DNA from: Massilia yuzhufengensis
GTDB lineage: Bacteria > Pseudomonadota > Gammaproteobacteria > Burkholderiales > Burkholderiaceae_D
Direction of reading: 5' to 3'
Assembly (NCBI RefSeq): GCF_900112225.1
Contig: NZ_FOLD01000023.1
Location: forward strand, 1 to 64,000
DNA: 64,000 nt
The translations under genes were made by a program, and so were the position numbers. The notes beneath the pieces were generated by a model. It made no database searches, was not told the origin of the DNA, and saw only the letters and a list, made by a program, of their open reading frames with translations. Of the stretch, positions 36,720 through 49,221 are shown one piece after another. Position 1 is the first letter of the stretch, and the number at the start of each line of letters is the position of its first letter.

Positions 36720-37736
36720 ATGCAACTCGAACCCCGCGCCCAGACCCTGCTCAAAGCCCTCGTCGAACGCTATATCGCCGACGGCCAGCCGGTGGGCTCG
36801 CGCGCGCTGTCGAAAATCTCCGGCCTCGACGTCTCGCCGGCCACGATCCGCAACATCATGGCCGACCTCGAGGAAATGGGCTACGTCTCCAGCCCGCACA
36901 CCTCGGCCGGCCGGATCCCGACGCCGCGCGGCTACCGGCTGTTCGTCGACACCCTGCTCACCGTGCAGCACCTCAACGAGCACACGGTGGACGCCCAGCA
37001 GATGCGCCTGCCCCAGCAGCAGCCCCAGAAGCTGATCGCCAACGCCGCCCAGATGCTGTCCTCGCTGTCGCAGTTCGCCGGCGTGGTGCAGAGCCCGCGG
37101 CGCGAATCGGTGTTCCAGCAGATCGAATTCCTGCGCCTGTCCGAAAAACGCATCCTGCTGGTCATCGTCGACCCGCGCGGCGACGTCCAGAACCGCCTGC
37201 TGCTGACCGACGTGGATTACACGCCCTCGCAGCTGGTGCAGTCGGCCAACTACCTGAACCAGAATTTTGCCGGCCTCACCTTCGACCAGGTGCGCACCCG
37301 CCTGGGCAGCGAACTGCGCCAGCTGCGCGACGACATGGGCCGCCTGATGGCGGTGGCGGTGGAGGCGGGCAGCGAGGCGATGGCCGAGGGCGACGACATG
37401 GTCATCTCCGGCGAGCGCAACCTGCTGTCGGTATCCGACCTGTCGTCCAACATGACGTCGCTGCGCCAGATGTTCGACATGTTCGAGCAAAAAACCGGGC
37501 TGATGCAGCTGCTCGATGTATCGAGCAAGGCGGGCGGCGTGCAGATCTTCATCGGCGGCGAATCGAAACTAGTGCCGATGGATGAAATGAGCGTGGTGAC
37601 GGCGCCGTACGAGGTCAACGGGCGGATCGTCGGTACGCTGGGGGTGATCGGCCCGACCCGCATGGCGTACGAGCGGGTGATTCCGATTGTGGATATTACG
37701 GCGAAGCTGTTGTCGAATGCGTTGAGCCAGAGTTGA
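36720..37736 (+). CDS. hrcA: heat-inducible transcription repressor HrcA
   Basis: The 338-residue repressor of class I heat-shock genes binds CIRCE operators. It has an N-terminal winged helix ([40 protein letters not shown]) and a GAF-like core, ending with [24 protein letters not shown] and [10 protein letters not shown]. No CIRCE element or groE/dnaK gene is in the window. Confidence 0.96.
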   Translation: MQLEPRAQTLLKALVERYIADGQPVGSRALSKISGLDVSPATIRNIMADLEEMGYVSSPHTSAGRIPTPRGYRLFVDTLLTVQHLNEHTVDAQQMRLPQQQPQKLIANAAQMLSSLSQFAGVVQSPRRESVFQQIEFLRLSEKRILLVIVDPRGDVQNRLLLTDVDYTPSQLVQSANYLNQNFAGLTFDQVRTRLGSELRQLRDDMGRLMAVAVEAGSEAMAEGDDMVISGERNLLSVSDLSSNMTSLRQMFDMFEQKTGLMQLLDVSSKAGGVQIFIGGESKLVPMDEMSVVTAPYEVNGRIVGTLGVIGPTRMAYERVIPIVDITAKLLSNALSQS

Positions 37737-37765
37737 GGTAAGTGGCTGCGGTACGAACTTGGGGG

Positions 37766-37788
37766 GAATGATGCCAGTGGCATCATTC
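37766..37788. repeat. 23-bp palindrome related to the one at 3908
   Basis: Arms GAATGATGCCA and TGGCATCATTC flank one central G. It shares the ATGCCAGTGGCAT core and the downstream CCTGCGCCGG with the copy at 3908-3932. The arms have changed in a compensating way, so the palindrome itself seems to be kept. Confidence 0.7.
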
Positions 37789-37863
37789 ACGCCTGCGCCG
37801 GGACGACGGTGTTGAGGCTCCAGGTAGCAACAGCGCTAGCGCGAACGCTCACTAACCAAGGTC

Positions 37864-37883
37864 GTTCCGGCGAAGGCCGGAAC
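37864..37883. repeat. REP-like palindrome
   Basis: Arms GTTCCGGC and GCCGGAAC with loop GAAG, followed by CCAATTCCGTCG. A half copy in the opposite orientation (CGCCGGGACGACGG) lies about 60 bp upstream at 37796-37809. Confidence 0.8.
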
Positions 37884-37937
37884 CCAATTCCGTCGCGTAT
37901 TACCTGCGCCTCCTTGCACCCGGACGCGCAGAACAGG

Positions 37938-38366
37938 TCACCCCTTCCGCGAACACCCCACTTTAATACAATTCCCATAAATCGCCAGCGAATGCTCCGC
38001 GATCTTGTACCCGCGTTCAGCCGCAATCTTGTGCTGGCGCGATTCGATTTCTTCGTCGTAGAACTCTTCCACATGCCCGCAATCGAGGCACACCAGGTGG
38101 TCATGGTGCGAGCCGGCGTTGAGCTCGTAGATGGCCTTGCCGGTTTCGAAGTGGTTGCGGTTCAGCAGGCCGGCCTGTTCGAACTGGGTCAGGACCCGGT
38201 ACACGGTGGCCAGGCCGACGTCCATATTTTCAGCCAGCAGGATCTTGTAGACATCTTCCGCCGTCAGGTGCCGTACGCTGCTGTTCTGGAAGATCTCGAG
38301 GATTTTCAGGCGCGGCAGGGTTGCCTTCAGGCCGCTGGCCTTCAGGTCGGTAGGGTTGTTACTCAT
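37938..38366 (-). CDS. fur: ferric uptake regulator
   Basis: The 142-residue iron-responsive repressor has a winged helix (LTAEDVYKILLAENMDVGLATVYRVLTQFEQAGL), the metal-site HHDHLVCLDCGHVEEF and the second cysteine pair CIKVGC. It is divergent from bamE, the conserved fur-omlA arrangement in proteobacteria. It should act on the sites at 1185-1205 and possibly 1292-1312 upstream of the feo and bfd genes. Confidence 0.97.
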   Translation of the reverse strand: MSNNPTDLKASGLKATLPRLKILEIFQNSSVRHLTAEDVYKILLAENMDVGLATVYRVLTQFEQAGLLNRNHFETGKAIYELNAGSHHDHLVCLDCGHVEEFYDEEIESRQHKIAAERGYKIAEHSLAIYGNCIKVGCSRKG

Positions 38367-38444
38367 GTTTGTTGCTCGTAGTTTGGCGGAGTGCTTTATG
38401 ATATAGCGTTTTGGAGCTCCCGCTCAAACGTTTTGAGGTTACCT

Positions 38445-39056
38445 ATGCGCGTCAAACAAGCCGTTTTTCATCGCTTTCCAGTCCGGGCGGCCCTCGCGGC
38501 CGGCCTCGCATGCACGCTGATGCTGTCCGGCTGCGCCGCCTGGCGCAACCAGACGCGTCCCGCGCCACCGGTGAATACGGATGCGGCGGCCACCGCTGCC
38601 GACGCACAGAAATCGGCCGCCTCGGCCAATGCCGGCGCCCAGACGGTCCAGGCGTCCAAGCTGCAGAAGTTCTTCTGGATCTTCTCGCCCTACCGCCCGG
38701 ACATCCAGCAGGGTAACTTCGTCTCGCAGGAGATGCTGGCCCAGCTGAAGGTTGGCCAGAGCCGCGACCAGGTGCGCTTCATCCTCGGCTCGCCCCTGCT
38801 CACCGACGTGTTCCACGACGACCGCTGGGACTTCCCATTCTACCTCGCGCGCGGCAACGGCGAGCTGACCACCAGCCGCGTCACCGTCTTCTTCAAGGAT
38901 GACAAGGTCGAGCGCTTCGAAGGCGGCAACCTGCCGACCGAACGCGAATACATCGACCGCATCGCCGGCCCGGCCAAGGTCAGCAGCAAGGCCAAGCCGG
39001 AAAGCCGCCCGGTCGAACCGGCCAAGGTCGGGGGCGCCCCGGTCATCCAGCCATGA
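38445..39056 (+). CDS. bamE: outer membrane assembly lipoprotein BamE
   Basis: The 203-residue lipoprotein has a lipobox (LMLSGC) and the SmpA/OmlA fold: [48 protein letters not shown] and [16 protein letters not shown]. It is a subunit of the BAM complex that inserts beta-barrels. A longer Ala-rich linker follows the lipid anchor, and a charged C-terminal tail is present. It overlaps the dapB start as ATGA. Confidence 0.94.
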   Translation: MRVKQAVFHRFPVRAALAAGLACTLMLSGCAAWRNQTRPAPPVNTDAAATAADAQKSAASANAGAQTVQASKLQKFFWIFSPYRPDIQQGNFVSQEMLAQLKVGQSRDQVRFILGSPLLTDVFHDDRWDFPFYLARGNGELTTSRVTVFFKDDKVERFEGGNLPTEREYIDRIAGPAKVSSKAKPESRPVEPAKVGGAPVIQP

Positions 39057-39862
39057 GCGTGTTGAAAATCGCCGTCGCCGGCGCCAGCGGCCGCATGGGC
39101 CGCATGCTGGTCGAGGCGATTGCAGCCGCGCCCGACGCCGAACTGGCGGGCGCGCTGGACGTGGCGGGTTCGCCCCACATCGGCCTCGATGCCGGCGCCT
39201 TCGCCGGCCAGCTCACCGGCGTGATCATCGCCTCCGACCTGGCGGCCGCACTGGCGAACGCCGACGTGCTGATCGACTTCACCCGTCCGGAAGGCACGCT
39301 GCAGCACGTGGAATACTGCGCCGCCAACGGCGTGCAGCTGGTGATCGGCACCACCGGTTTCGATGACGCCGGCAAGGACGCCATCCGCGCCGCCGGCGAA
39401 AAAACCGGCATCGTATTCGCACCCAACATGAGCGTGGGCGTGAACGTCACGCTCAAGCTGCTGGAAATGGCCGCGAAAAGCTTCAGCGAAGGCTACGACA
39501 TCGAGATCGTCGAAGCGCACCACCGCCATAAGGTGGACGCGCCGAGCGGCACCGCGCTGAAGATGGGCGAAGTGATCGCCGATGCCATCGGGCGCGACCT
39601 GAAGGATTGCGCCGTCTATGGCCGCGAAGGCGTCACCGGCGAGCGCGACCCGTCGACCATCGGTTTTGCCACCGTGCGCGGAGGCGACGTGGTGGGCGAC
39701 CACACGGTGATGTTCCTGGGGACCGGCGAGCGCATCGAGATCAGCCACAAATCCAGCAGCCGCGTCACCTACGCCCACGGCGCCCTGCGCGCCGCGCGCT
39801 TCCTGGCCGGCAAACCGCATGGCCTGTTCGGCATGGACGACGTGCTCGGGCTGAAGGGCTGA
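39053..39862 (+). CDS. dapB: 4-hydroxy-tetrahydrodipicolinate reductase
   Basis: The 269-residue lysine/diaminopimelate enzyme has the NAD(P)H motif GASGRMGRM, the GTTGF block and the substrate-site [16 protein letters not shown] with the catalytic His and Lys. The start overlaps the bamE stop (ATGA), suggesting coupled translation of two envelope-related genes. Confidence 0.97.
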   Translation: MSVLKIAVAGASGRMGRMLVEAIAAAPDAELAGALDVAGSPHIGLDAGAFAGQLTGVIIASDLAAALANADVLIDFTRPEGTLQHVEYCAANGVQLVIGTTGFDDAGKDAIRAAGEKTGIVFAPNMSVGVNVTLKLLEMAAKSFSEGYDIEIVEAHHRHKVDAPSGTALKMGEVIADAIGRDLKDCAVYGREGVTGERDPSTIGFATVRGGDVVGDHTVMFLGTGERIEISHKSSSRVTYAHGALRAARFLAGKPHGLFGMDDVLGLKG

Positions 39863-39864
39863 CC

Positions 39865-40191
39865 ATGGCAACCGTCGAACTCAATGGTGCCGCGATCGTC
39901 GACGAAGCGTCGTTTCACGCCGAATCCCGCCGCGCTTTCGGTTTCCCCGCGTCGTACGCGGACTCGATCGACGCCTGGGTAGACTGCCTGAGCTACCTGC
40001 GCGACGACGAAAACATGACCAAGTTCACGCTCAAGCCCAATGAGGTGCTGGAGATCGTCATTGCCGACGCGGACAAGATGAAGGCGGCAGCGCCGGATTT
40101 GTTCGAGGAGATCGCGTTTTGTGTTGGCGGGATCAATGAGCGGTATGAGGATTATGGGGATGAGCCGGCGCTGGAGCTGGTGCTGCGTTAA
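39865..40191 (+). CDS. barstar-like protein
   Basis: The 108-residue product starts 2 bp after dapB. It has the barstar (barnase inhibitor) pattern: VELNGAAIVDEASFHAESRRAFGFP, YADSIDAWVDCLSYL, then strands with LEIVIADADKM and INERYEDYGDEPAL. Barstar binds and blocks an RNase; no barnase-like gene is visible nearby, and it sits in a housekeeping operon, so it may have another partner. Confidence 0.75.
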   Translation: MATVELNGAAIVDEASFHAESRRAFGFPASYADSIDAWVDCLSYLRDDENMTKFTLKPNEVLEIVIADADKMKAAAPDLFEEIAFCVGGINERYEDYGDEPALELVLR

Positions 40192-40213
40192 ACCTGGCCC
40201 GTACACGTAAGAC

Positions 40214-40241
40214 CGTCGTCCCGGCCTTCGCCGGGACGACG
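40214..40241. repeat. REP-like palindrome with 12-bp arms
   Basis: Arms CGTCGTCCCGGC and GCCGGGACGACG with loop CTTC, the longest perfect stem of the family here. It lies 23 bp after the barstar-like gene and before leuS and could also end transcription. Confidence 0.85.
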
Positions 40242-40351
40242 TTTATGGGGAGCGGAGCGAAGGTGGCTCCAGCGAACCTCAGGCGCTGTAATCCCAAAGC
40301 CGCCCTTCATCCCCCGGCACTATCCCCACCTTTCGCCGCAGTGCAAAATGA

Positions 40352-43042
<2,691 letters not shown>

Positions 43043-43044
43043 CC

Positions 43045-43551
43045 ATGAAAACCATCGTGGTACGCATGCTGTTGGTGCTGGTGGCCGCTGCAACCCTCGC
43101 CGGTTGCGGCTTCCAGCTGCGCGGCTCGAACGGCCAGTACAACATGCCCTTCAAGAGCATCTACCTGGCCTTCGGCGAGACCTCGCCGCTGGGCACGGAG
43201 CTCAAGCGCAACCTGCGCGCGGGCGACTCGGTGCGCATCGAGAACGACGCCTCGAAGGCCGAGGCGCTGTTCGATGTGCTGGGCGAATCGCGCGGCAAGG
43301 CGATCCTGTCGCTCAACAGCCTGGGCCGGGTGCGAGAATACGCGCTGAGCTACACGCTGGTGTTCCGCGTGCGCGACGCCAATAACAAGGTGCTGCTGGC
43401 GCCGACCGAGATCACCCTGCGCCGCAACATCGCCTTCGACGAATCGCAGGTGCTGGCCAAGGAATCGGAAGAAGCGCTGCTGTACCGCGACATGCAGACC
43501 GACCTGGTGCAGCAGATCCTGCGCCGCCTGGCCGCGATCAAACCGGTGTGA
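43045..43551 (+). CDS. lptE: LPS-assembly lipoprotein LptE
   Basis: The 168-residue lipoprotein has the lipobox ATLAGC directly followed by GFQLRG, the LptE signature. It plugs the LptD barrel in the outer membrane. It starts 2 bp after leuS and precedes holA by 9 bp. Confidence 0.95.
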   Translation: MKTIVVRMLLVLVAAATLAGCGFQLRGSNGQYNMPFKSIYLAFGETSPLGTELKRNLRAGDSVRIENDASKAEALFDVLGESRGKAILSLNSLGRVREYALSYTLVFRVRDANNKVLLAPTEITLRRNIAFDESQVLAKESEEALLYRDMQTDLVQQILRRLAAIKPV

Positions 43552-43560
43552 AGGCAAGCC

Positions 43561-44574
43561 ATGCAGCTGCGGCCTGAGGCCCTCGAGGGCCACCTGGCCA
43601 AGGGCCTGGCGCCCTTGTACGTGATCACCAGCGACGAACACCTGCTGGCGCTGGAAGCGGCCGACCGCATCCGCCGCAGCGCGCGCGCCCAGGGCTATAC
43701 CGAGCGCGATGTCCTGAGCGTGGAGCGCAGCTTCAAGTGGGGCGAACTGCTGGCGGCGAACCAGGCCATGTCGCTGTTCGGCGACAAGAAGCTGATCGAG
43801 CTGCGCATCCCGGGCGGCAAGCCGGGCAAGGACGGCGGCGCCGCCCTGCAGGCCTACGCGAAATCCCTCAGTCCCGACAACCTCACCCTCATCACCCTGC
43901 CCAAGCTGGACTGGCAGACCGCCAAGGCGGCCTGGGTCACGGCGCTGCAGCAGGCCGCGGTATACATCGAGATCCCGACCATCGAGCGTCCGGCGCTGCC
44001 GGGCTGGATCGGCGCCCGCCTGGCAGCGCAGGGGCAAGGCGCCGAGCGCCAGGCGCTGGACTTCATCGCCGACCGCGTCGAGGGCAATCTGCTGGCGGCG
44101 CACCAGGAAATCCAGAAGCTCGGCCTGCTGTACGAGCCGGGCAAGCTGAGCTCCGAACAGGTGATGGATGCGGTGCTGAACGTGGCGCGCTACGACGTCT
44201 TCAAGCTGTCCGAGGCGATGCTGGTGGGCGACCCGGCGCGCCTGGCGCGCATGCTCGACGGCTTGAAAGGCGAGGGCGAGGCGCTGCCGCTGGTCTTGTG
44301 GGCCGTCAGTGAAGAAATCCGCACGCTGCTAAAATTGAAATCCGCGATGGTGCAGGGCCGCCCGCTCGGCGCGTTGCTGAAGGAATACCGCATCTGGGGC
44401 CCGCGCGAACGCATGATGGAACCGGCGCTGCGGCGCGTGTCGCTGGCCACGCTGGAGGCCGCGCTGCAAGAGGCGGCGCAGGTGGACCGCATGGTCAAGG
44501 GCCTGCGCGCGAAAGCCTTCGCGGGCGATGCGTGGGACGCGATGCTGCAACTGGCGCTGCGGGTGGCCAGGTAA
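43561..44574 (+). CDS. holA: DNA polymerase III subunit delta
   Basis: The 337-residue clamp-loader subunit opens the beta clamp. Family features include [21 protein letters not shown] at the N-terminus, [21 protein letters not shown] and the helical C-terminal domain ([20 protein letters not shown]). It is the third gene of the leuS-lptE-holA group; proA follows at 26 bp. Confidence 0.95.
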   Translation: MQLRPEALEGHLAKGLAPLYVITSDEHLLALEAADRIRRSARAQGYTERDVLSVERSFKWGELLAANQAMSLFGDKKLIELRIPGGKPGKDGGAALQAYAKSLSPDNLTLITLPKLDWQTAKAAWVTALQQAAVYIEIPTIERPALPGWIGARLAAQGQGAERQALDFIADRVEGNLLAAHQEIQKLGLLYEPGKLSSEQVMDAVLNVARYDVFKLSEAMLVGDPARLARMLDGLKGEGEALPLVLWAVSEEIRTLLKLKSAMVQGRPLGALLKEYRIWGPRERMMEPALRRVSLATLEAALQEAAQVDRMVKGLRAKAFAGDAWDAMLQLALRVAR

Positions 44575-44600
44575 CGACAACCGCATTACGGGAAACGACG

Positions 44601-45866
44601 ATGGACATCACCGAACAGATGCACTCTATGGGCCGCAAGGCCCGCGCCGCCTCGCGTGCGATGGCGCGCGCCGACGGCGCCACCCGCAACCGCGCGCTGC
44701 TCCTGATCGCCGAGGCCATCGAGCGCGAGGCCGATGCGCTGCGCGCCGCCAACGGGCAGGACATGGACGCCGCCCGCGCCGCCGGCTTGGAGCCGGCGCT
44801 GCTCGACCGCCTGGCCCTGTCCGACAGCGCCATTGCCACCATGGTCGAGGGCCTGCGCCAGATCGTCACGCTGCCCGACCCGGTGGGCGAGATCACCAGC
44901 ATGAAGTCGCGCCCGAGCGGCATCCAGGTAGGCCAGATGCGCGTGCCGCTGGGCGTCATCGGCATCATCTACGAAGCGCGCCCCAACGTCACGGTGGACG
45001 CGGCCGGCCTGTGCATCAAGAGCGGCAACGCGGCGATTTTGCGCGGCGGCTCGGAAGCGATCCACTGCAACCGCGCGTTGGCCAAGCTGGTGGGCGAAGG
45101 CTTGACGGGCGCCGGCCTGCCGCTGGACGCGGTGCAGGTGGTCGACACCACCGACCGCGCCGCCGTGGGCGCCATGATCACGATGCCGCAGTACGTGGAC
45201 GTGATCGTCCCGCGCGGCGGCAAAGGACTGATCGCGCGCCTGATGGAAGAATCCACGGTCCCGATGATCAAGCACCTGGACGGCATCTGCCACGTCTACA
45301 TCGACGACAAGGCCGACATCGCCAAGGCGCTGCCGGTGGCGTTCAACGCCAAGTGCCACCGCTACGGCACCTGCAACACCATGGAAACGCTGCTGGTGGC
45401 GCGTTCGGTGGCGGCCACGGTGCTGCCGCAGCTGGCTGAGCTCTACCAGACCAAAGAGGTGGAACTGCGCGCCGACGCCGAAGCGCATGCGATCCTGGCC
45501 GGCTACCCTTACCTGGCGCATGCGACCGAGCAGGACTGGAGTACCGAATACCTGGCGCCGATCCTGTCGATCCGCGTGGTGGCCGGGCTCGATGGCGCGA
45601 TCGACCATATCAACACCTGGTCGTCCAAGCATACCGAAGCCATCATCACCGAAGACTACAGCGCCGCGCTGCGCTTCCTGCGCGAAGTGGATTCGGCCTC
45701 GGTGATGGTGAACGCGTCAACGCGCTTCGCCGATGGCTTCGAATACGGACTGGGTGCCGAGATCGGCATCTCGAATGACAAGCTGCATGCGCGCGGGCCG
45801 GTGGGGCTGGAAGGGCTTACCTCGCTCAAGTATGTCGTGTTCGGGCACGGCGAAGTGCGCAGCTAA
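44601..45866 (+). CDS. proA: gamma-glutamyl phosphate reductase
   Basis: The 421-residue NADPH-dependent enzyme of proline synthesis has the [17 protein letters not shown] block, [14 protein letters not shown], the active-site Cys in [11 protein letters not shown] and the C-terminal [14 protein letters not shown]. The ATG at 44601 ([11 protein letters not shown]) is preferred to one 69 bases upstream inside holA. Confidence 0.97.
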   Translation: MDITEQMHSMGRKARAASRAMARADGATRNRALLLIAEAIEREADALRAANGQDMDAARAAGLEPALLDRLALSDSAIATMVEGLRQIVTLPDPVGEITSMKSRPSGIQVGQMRVPLGVIGIIYEARPNVTVDAAGLCIKSGNAAILRGGSEAIHCNRALAKLVGEGLTGAGLPLDAVQVVDTTDRAAVGAMITMPQYVDVIVPRGGKGLIARLMEESTVPMIKHLDGICHVYIDDKADIAKALPVAFNAKCHRYGTCNTMETLLVARSVAATVLPQLAELYQTKEVELRADAEAHAILAGYPYLAHATEQDWSTEYLAPILSIRVVAGLDGAIDHINTWSSKHTEAIITEDYSAALRFLREVDSASVMVNASTRFADGFEYGLGAEIGISNDKLHARGPVGLEGLTSLKYVVFGHGEVRS

Positions 45867-45878
45867 CCAGGACCTTTC

Positions 45879-46289
45879 ATGCTCTGGATTAAAGCCTTCC
45901 ACATCCTGTTCGTCGTCTCGTGGTTCTCGGGACTGTTCTACCTGCCGCGCATTTTCGTGAACCTGGCCCAGGAAACCCAGCCGGCCGCGCTCGAGCGCCT
46001 GCTGGGCATGGCGCGGCGCTTGTACCGCTTCACCACCATGCTGTCGGTGCCGGCGGTCTTGCTGGGACTCTGGCTATGGCTGGGCTACGGCTTCAGCGGC
46101 GGCTGGCTGCACGCGAAAGTGGCGCTGGTCGTTGTGACGATCGGCTACCATCACGCGTGCGGGTCGCTGCTGCGCAAATTCGAGGCTGGGCAGAACAAGC
46201 GCAGTCACAAGTGGTTCAGGTATTTCAATGAAGTGCCGGTGTTGTTGTTGCTGGCGATTGTGATTTTGGTGGTGGTGAAGCCGTTTTAA
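45879..46289 (+). CDS. HemJ/CopD-family membrane protein
   Basis: The 136-residue protein has four membrane helices. The start MLWIKAFHILFVVSWFSGLFYLPRIFV, with His8, and the later HAKVALVV lysine match HemJ, the protoporphyrinogen IX oxidase of haem synthesis in many bacteria lacking HemG or HemY. It is related to the CopD membrane fold, so a plain CopD annotation is possible. It starts 12 bp after proA. Confidence 0.82.
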   Translation: MLWIKAFHILFVVSWFSGLFYLPRIFVNLAQETQPAALERLLGMARRLYRFTTMLSVPAVLLGLWLWLGYGFSGGWLHAKVALVVVTIGYHHACGSLLRKFEAGQNKRSHKWFRYFNEVPVLLLLAIVILVVVKPF

Positions 46290-46314
46290 TCAGCACCCCA
46301 TAGCGTGATCCGTC

Positions 46315-46334
46315 ATCCCGGCGCAGGCCGGGAT
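46315..46334. repeat. REP-like palindrome
   Basis: Arms ATCCCGGC and GCCGGGAT with loop GCAG, followed by CCACGTTCGT. A degraded copy in the other orientation (CAAATTGGG to GCCGGAACGACGG) lies at about 46361-46409, giving an imperfect inverted pair. Confidence 0.8.
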
Positions 46335-46477
46335 CCACGTTCGTTGAGTCGCCACGAACGTCAAATTGGGTTGCGGCGGGGGCGCCTAGCCCTTCGCCGG
46401 AACGACGGTCTTGAGGGCGTCGGCACGGGTCGGCGCCAACTGTTTTCTATTTTCTCAACGGACAAAGGGTACCCCTC

Positions 46478-47683
46478 ATGGCCTCATATTTTTGCCCATG
46501 CCCGCGTGGCATGGAAGCGGCGCTTGCCGAAGAACTGGGTGAAATCGCCCTGAACAGCACCACGATGAAGGTGCACAACCAGGTGCCGGGCGGGGTGCAC
46601 TGCTCCGGTTCCATGCAGGACGCCTATCGCGTCAACCTGCACTCGCGCATCGCCTCGCGCGTCCTGATGCGCATGGGCCAGCGCAGCTATACCACCGAAA
46701 ACGACATCTACGACCTGGTGCTCGAGCAGCCGTGGGAAGACTGGTTCGGCGTCGACCACACCATCCGCGTCGACGTGACGGCGGTGAAATCCCCGCTGCG
46801 CAGCCTCGAATTCACCACGCTGAAAATCAAGGACGCCATCTGCGACCGCTTCCGCGACCAGTTCAACAAGCGCCCGTCGGTCAATACCCGCGAGCCGGAC
46901 ATGCGCATCGTCGGCTTCCTGGATGCGCGCAACTTCATCATCTACCTCGATACCTCGGGCGAAGCGCTGTTCAAGCGCGGCTGGCGCGAAGAAACGGGCG
47001 ACGCGCCGCTGCGCGAGAACCTGGCCGCGGGCATGTTGCGCGTGGCGGGCTGGAAGCCGGGCGTGCCGCTGTTCGACCCGATGTGCGGTTCGGGCACCAT
47101 CCTGGTCGAAGCGGCCCAGATGCTGCAGGGGATTCCACCGGGTGCGCGGCGCCGCTTCGCGTTCGAACAATTCGCCGATTTCGACCGCGAAGCCTGGGCC
47201 GCACTGAAAGCCGAGATCAAGCCCAACCCGCTGCCAAGCGAACCGACCATCTTCGGCTCGGACATCTCGGGCGACATGGTGGCCATGACCCGCCATAACC
47301 TCAAGATCGCCGGCATCATGTTCGACGTGCCGCTCAAGCAGATCGAGGCGCAGCACGTCTCGCCGCCGGTGGAAGGCCCGGGCATCCTGCTCACCAACCC
47401 GCCCTACGGCGAGCGGATCGGCGTGCGCGGCGACTCCACCGTGCCGGCCGACGAGATGGCGGTGTCGTTCTACTCGGCGCTGGGCACCACGCTCAAGCAG
47501 CGCTTCGCCGGCTGGACCGTGTTCCTGTTCACGGCCGACCTGAGCCTGCCGAAGCTGCTGCGCCTGAAGGAATCGCGCAAGACCCCGTTCTTCAATGGCG
47601 CGCTCGAATGCCGCCTGTTCCGCTTCGACATGGTGGCGGGCTTCAACCGCCGCGAGGAAGCCAAGCCCAAACAGGAACAATAA
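46478..47683 (+). CDS. rlmL: THUMP-domain 23S rRNA (guanine-N2) methyltransferase, RlmL-like
   Basis: The 401-residue product has an N-terminal ferredoxin-like/THUMP region (MASYFCPCPRGMEAALAEEL), and a Rossmann methyltransferase domain with the SAM motif FDPMCGSGTILVEAA and the catalytic LLTNPPYGERIG. It matches the RlmL half of E. coli RlmKL, which methylates G2445 of 23S rRNA; the RlmK half is absent, as is usual outside gammaproteobacteria. Confidence 0.92.
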   Translation: MASYFCPCPRGMEAALAEELGEIALNSTTMKVHNQVPGGVHCSGSMQDAYRVNLHSRIASRVLMRMGQRSYTTENDIYDLVLEQPWEDWFGVDHTIRVDVTAVKSPLRSLEFTTLKIKDAICDRFRDQFNKRPSVNTREPDMRIVGFLDARNFIIYLDTSGEALFKRGWREETGDAPLRENLAAGMLRVAGWKPGVPLFDPMCGSGTILVEAAQMLQGIPPGARRRFAFEQFADFDREAWAALKAEIKPNPLPSEPTIFGSDISGDMVAMTRHNLKIAGIMFDVPLKQIEAQHVSPPVEGPGILLTNPPYGERIGVRGDSTVPADEMAVSFYSALGTTLKQRFAGWTVFLFTADLSLPKLLRLKESRKTPFFNGALECRLFRFDMVAGFNRREEAKPKQEQ

Positions 47684-47690
47684 GCCCTCC

Positions 47691-48980
47691 ATGCTGCCGC
47701 CGACCGAACCCAACGACTTGCCGAAGGATCCGGTCATCCCGGTCCCGCTTCCGCCACCGCATAAAATCGCGATGCTCACCGCCGGCGGCCTGGCCACGCT
47801 GCTGGCCGCGCTGTCGATGCTCGGCCCGTTCTCGATCGATGCCTACCTGCCGGCCTTCCCGCAGATCCGCGCCGACCTTGGCGCTTCCGCACTGGAAGTC
47901 CAGCAGACCCTGACGGCCTACATGCTGGCCTTCGCCGGCATGGTGCTGTGGCATGGCGCGCTGTCGGATGCCTTCGGGCGGCGCAACGTGATCCTGGTGG
48001 CGCTGGTGGTGTTCGCAATCGGCACCTTCGGCTGCGCGTCCGCGCATTCGGTGCATTCGCTGTGGGTGTTCCGCATCATGCAGGGGGTGTCGGCGGGGGC
48101 GGGCGTGGTGGTGGGGCGCGCGATCATCCGCGACCTGTATTCCGATGCGGCGGCGGCGCGCCTGCTGTCGATGGTCACCATGATCTTCTCGATCGCGCCG
48201 GCCATCGCGCCGGTGCTGGGCGGCTGGATCGTCACCTTCTTCGACTGGCGCGCGATCTTCCTGGCGCTGTGCGTGTATACGGTGGCGCTGGGCTGGTTCT
48301 CCTGGAAGCACCTGCCCGAGACGGTGCCGAAGGAAAAACGCCAGCCCTTCAACCCGGCCTTCCTGGCCGAGAGCTACGGCGCCATCTTCGGCTCCTTCCT
48401 GTTCCATATGAAGGCGGGCGTGGTGGCGATGAACTTCGCCGGCCTGTTCCTGTACATCGCGGCGGCGCCCGTGATGCTGCCCGAGCACCTGGGCCTGGGG
48501 CCGTCGCAGTTCGCCTGGCTGTTCGTGCCGACCGTGAGCGGGATCTTCCTGGGCGCGCTGGCGGCCAACCGCATGGCGGGCAAGATGACCTTCGCGCGCC
48601 AGATCCGGGTCGGCTTCTTCTTCATGCTCGGCGCGATCACCTTTAACGTGGCCTACCACGCCTTCCTGCCGCCGGCGCTGCCCTGGAGCGTGGTGCACAT
48701 GTTCTTCTTCACCTTCGGCAGCTCGATCATCGCGCCCGGCGCCACCTTGCTCGCGCTCGACCTGTTCCCGCACATCCGCGGCACCGTGGCCTCGTGCCAG
48801 TCCTTTGTCACCACCCTGATGGGCGCGATCGTGGCCGGCCTGATCGCCCCGATGCTGTCGCACTCGGTGCTGGCGCTGGCGCTGGGCCAGGCCGGCTTCG
48901 CGCTGATGGCGCTGGCGTTCTGGGCCACCGCGCGGCGCTACCGGCGCCAGAAGGCCCGCAGCGGGCAACCCATTCCGTAG
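47691..48980 (+). CDS. Bcr/CflA family drug-resistance MFS transporter
   Basis: The 429-residue protein has about twelve membrane helices. Bcr/CflA features are SIDAYLPAFPQI in helix 1, the motif A-like GALSDAFGRRNVIL and the proton/antiport motif RIMQGVSAGAGVVVGRAIIRDLY. It exports unknown compounds by proton antiport. It begins 7 bp after rlmL and ends just before a strong terminator. Confidence 0.92.
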   Translation: MLPPTEPNDLPKDPVIPVPLPPPHKIAMLTAGGLATLLAALSMLGPFSIDAYLPAFPQIRADLGASALEVQQTLTAYMLAFAGMVLWHGALSDAFGRRNVILVALVVFAIGTFGCASAHSVHSLWVFRIMQGVSAGAGVVVGRAIIRDLYSDAAAARLLSMVTMIFSIAPAIAPVLGGWIVTFFDWRAIFLALCVYTVALGWFSWKHLPETVPKEKRQPFNPAFLAESYGAIFGSFLFHMKAGVVAMNFAGLFLYIAAAPVMLPEHLGLGPSQFAWLFVPTVSGIFLGALAANRMAGKMTFARQIRVGFFFMLGAITFNVAYHAFLPPALPWSVVHMFFFTFGSSIIAPGATLLALDLFPHIRGTVASCQSFVTTLMGAIVAGLIAPMLSHSVLALALGQAGFALMALAFWATARRYRRQKARSGQPIP

Positions 48981-48992
48981 TACAGTTACAAG

Positions 48993-49015
48993 AGCCCGGG
49001 AAACCGGGCTTTTTA
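48993..49015 (+). terminator. rho-independent terminator after the MFS gene
   Basis: Arms AGCCCGG (48993-48999) and CCGGGCT (49004-49010) with GAAA loop are followed by TTTT. It ends the rlmL-MFS transcript and isolates the signalling operon that follows. Confidence 0.9.
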
Positions 49016-49019
49016 CTGC

Positions 49020-49065
49020 TGAAATATAATTTCATATAAGCATGCATATGTGAAATAATCTTTCA
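49020..49065. promoter_or_regulatory. twin palindromes upstream of the HDOD-kinase operon
   Basis: Two 15-bp palindromes, TGAAATATAATTTCA (49020-49034) and TGAAATAATCTTTCA (49051-49065), both TGAAA-N5-TTTCA, are separated by 16 bp that itself contains a CATATAAGCATGCATATG dyad. Centre-to-centre spacing is 31 bp, about three helical turns. They lie 157-202 bp before the kinase start in AT-rich DNA. A further imperfect dyad is at 49117-49142 (ACAACACTTT/AAAGTATTGT). They are likely binding sites of an unknown regulator. Confidence 0.55.
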
Positions 49066-49221
49066 TTGCCATCGGAAGTCGGCGCGCGGGGTCTCGCCCT
49101 TTTGAGCGACGTCTCGACAACACTTTTTACAGAAAGTATTGTTCCCGATCAGAAATGTCTATATGCTAAGATAAGTTTTTCGTGCCCAGAACAAACTTGG
49201 AAACATAGTTCTGTTTGGTAG

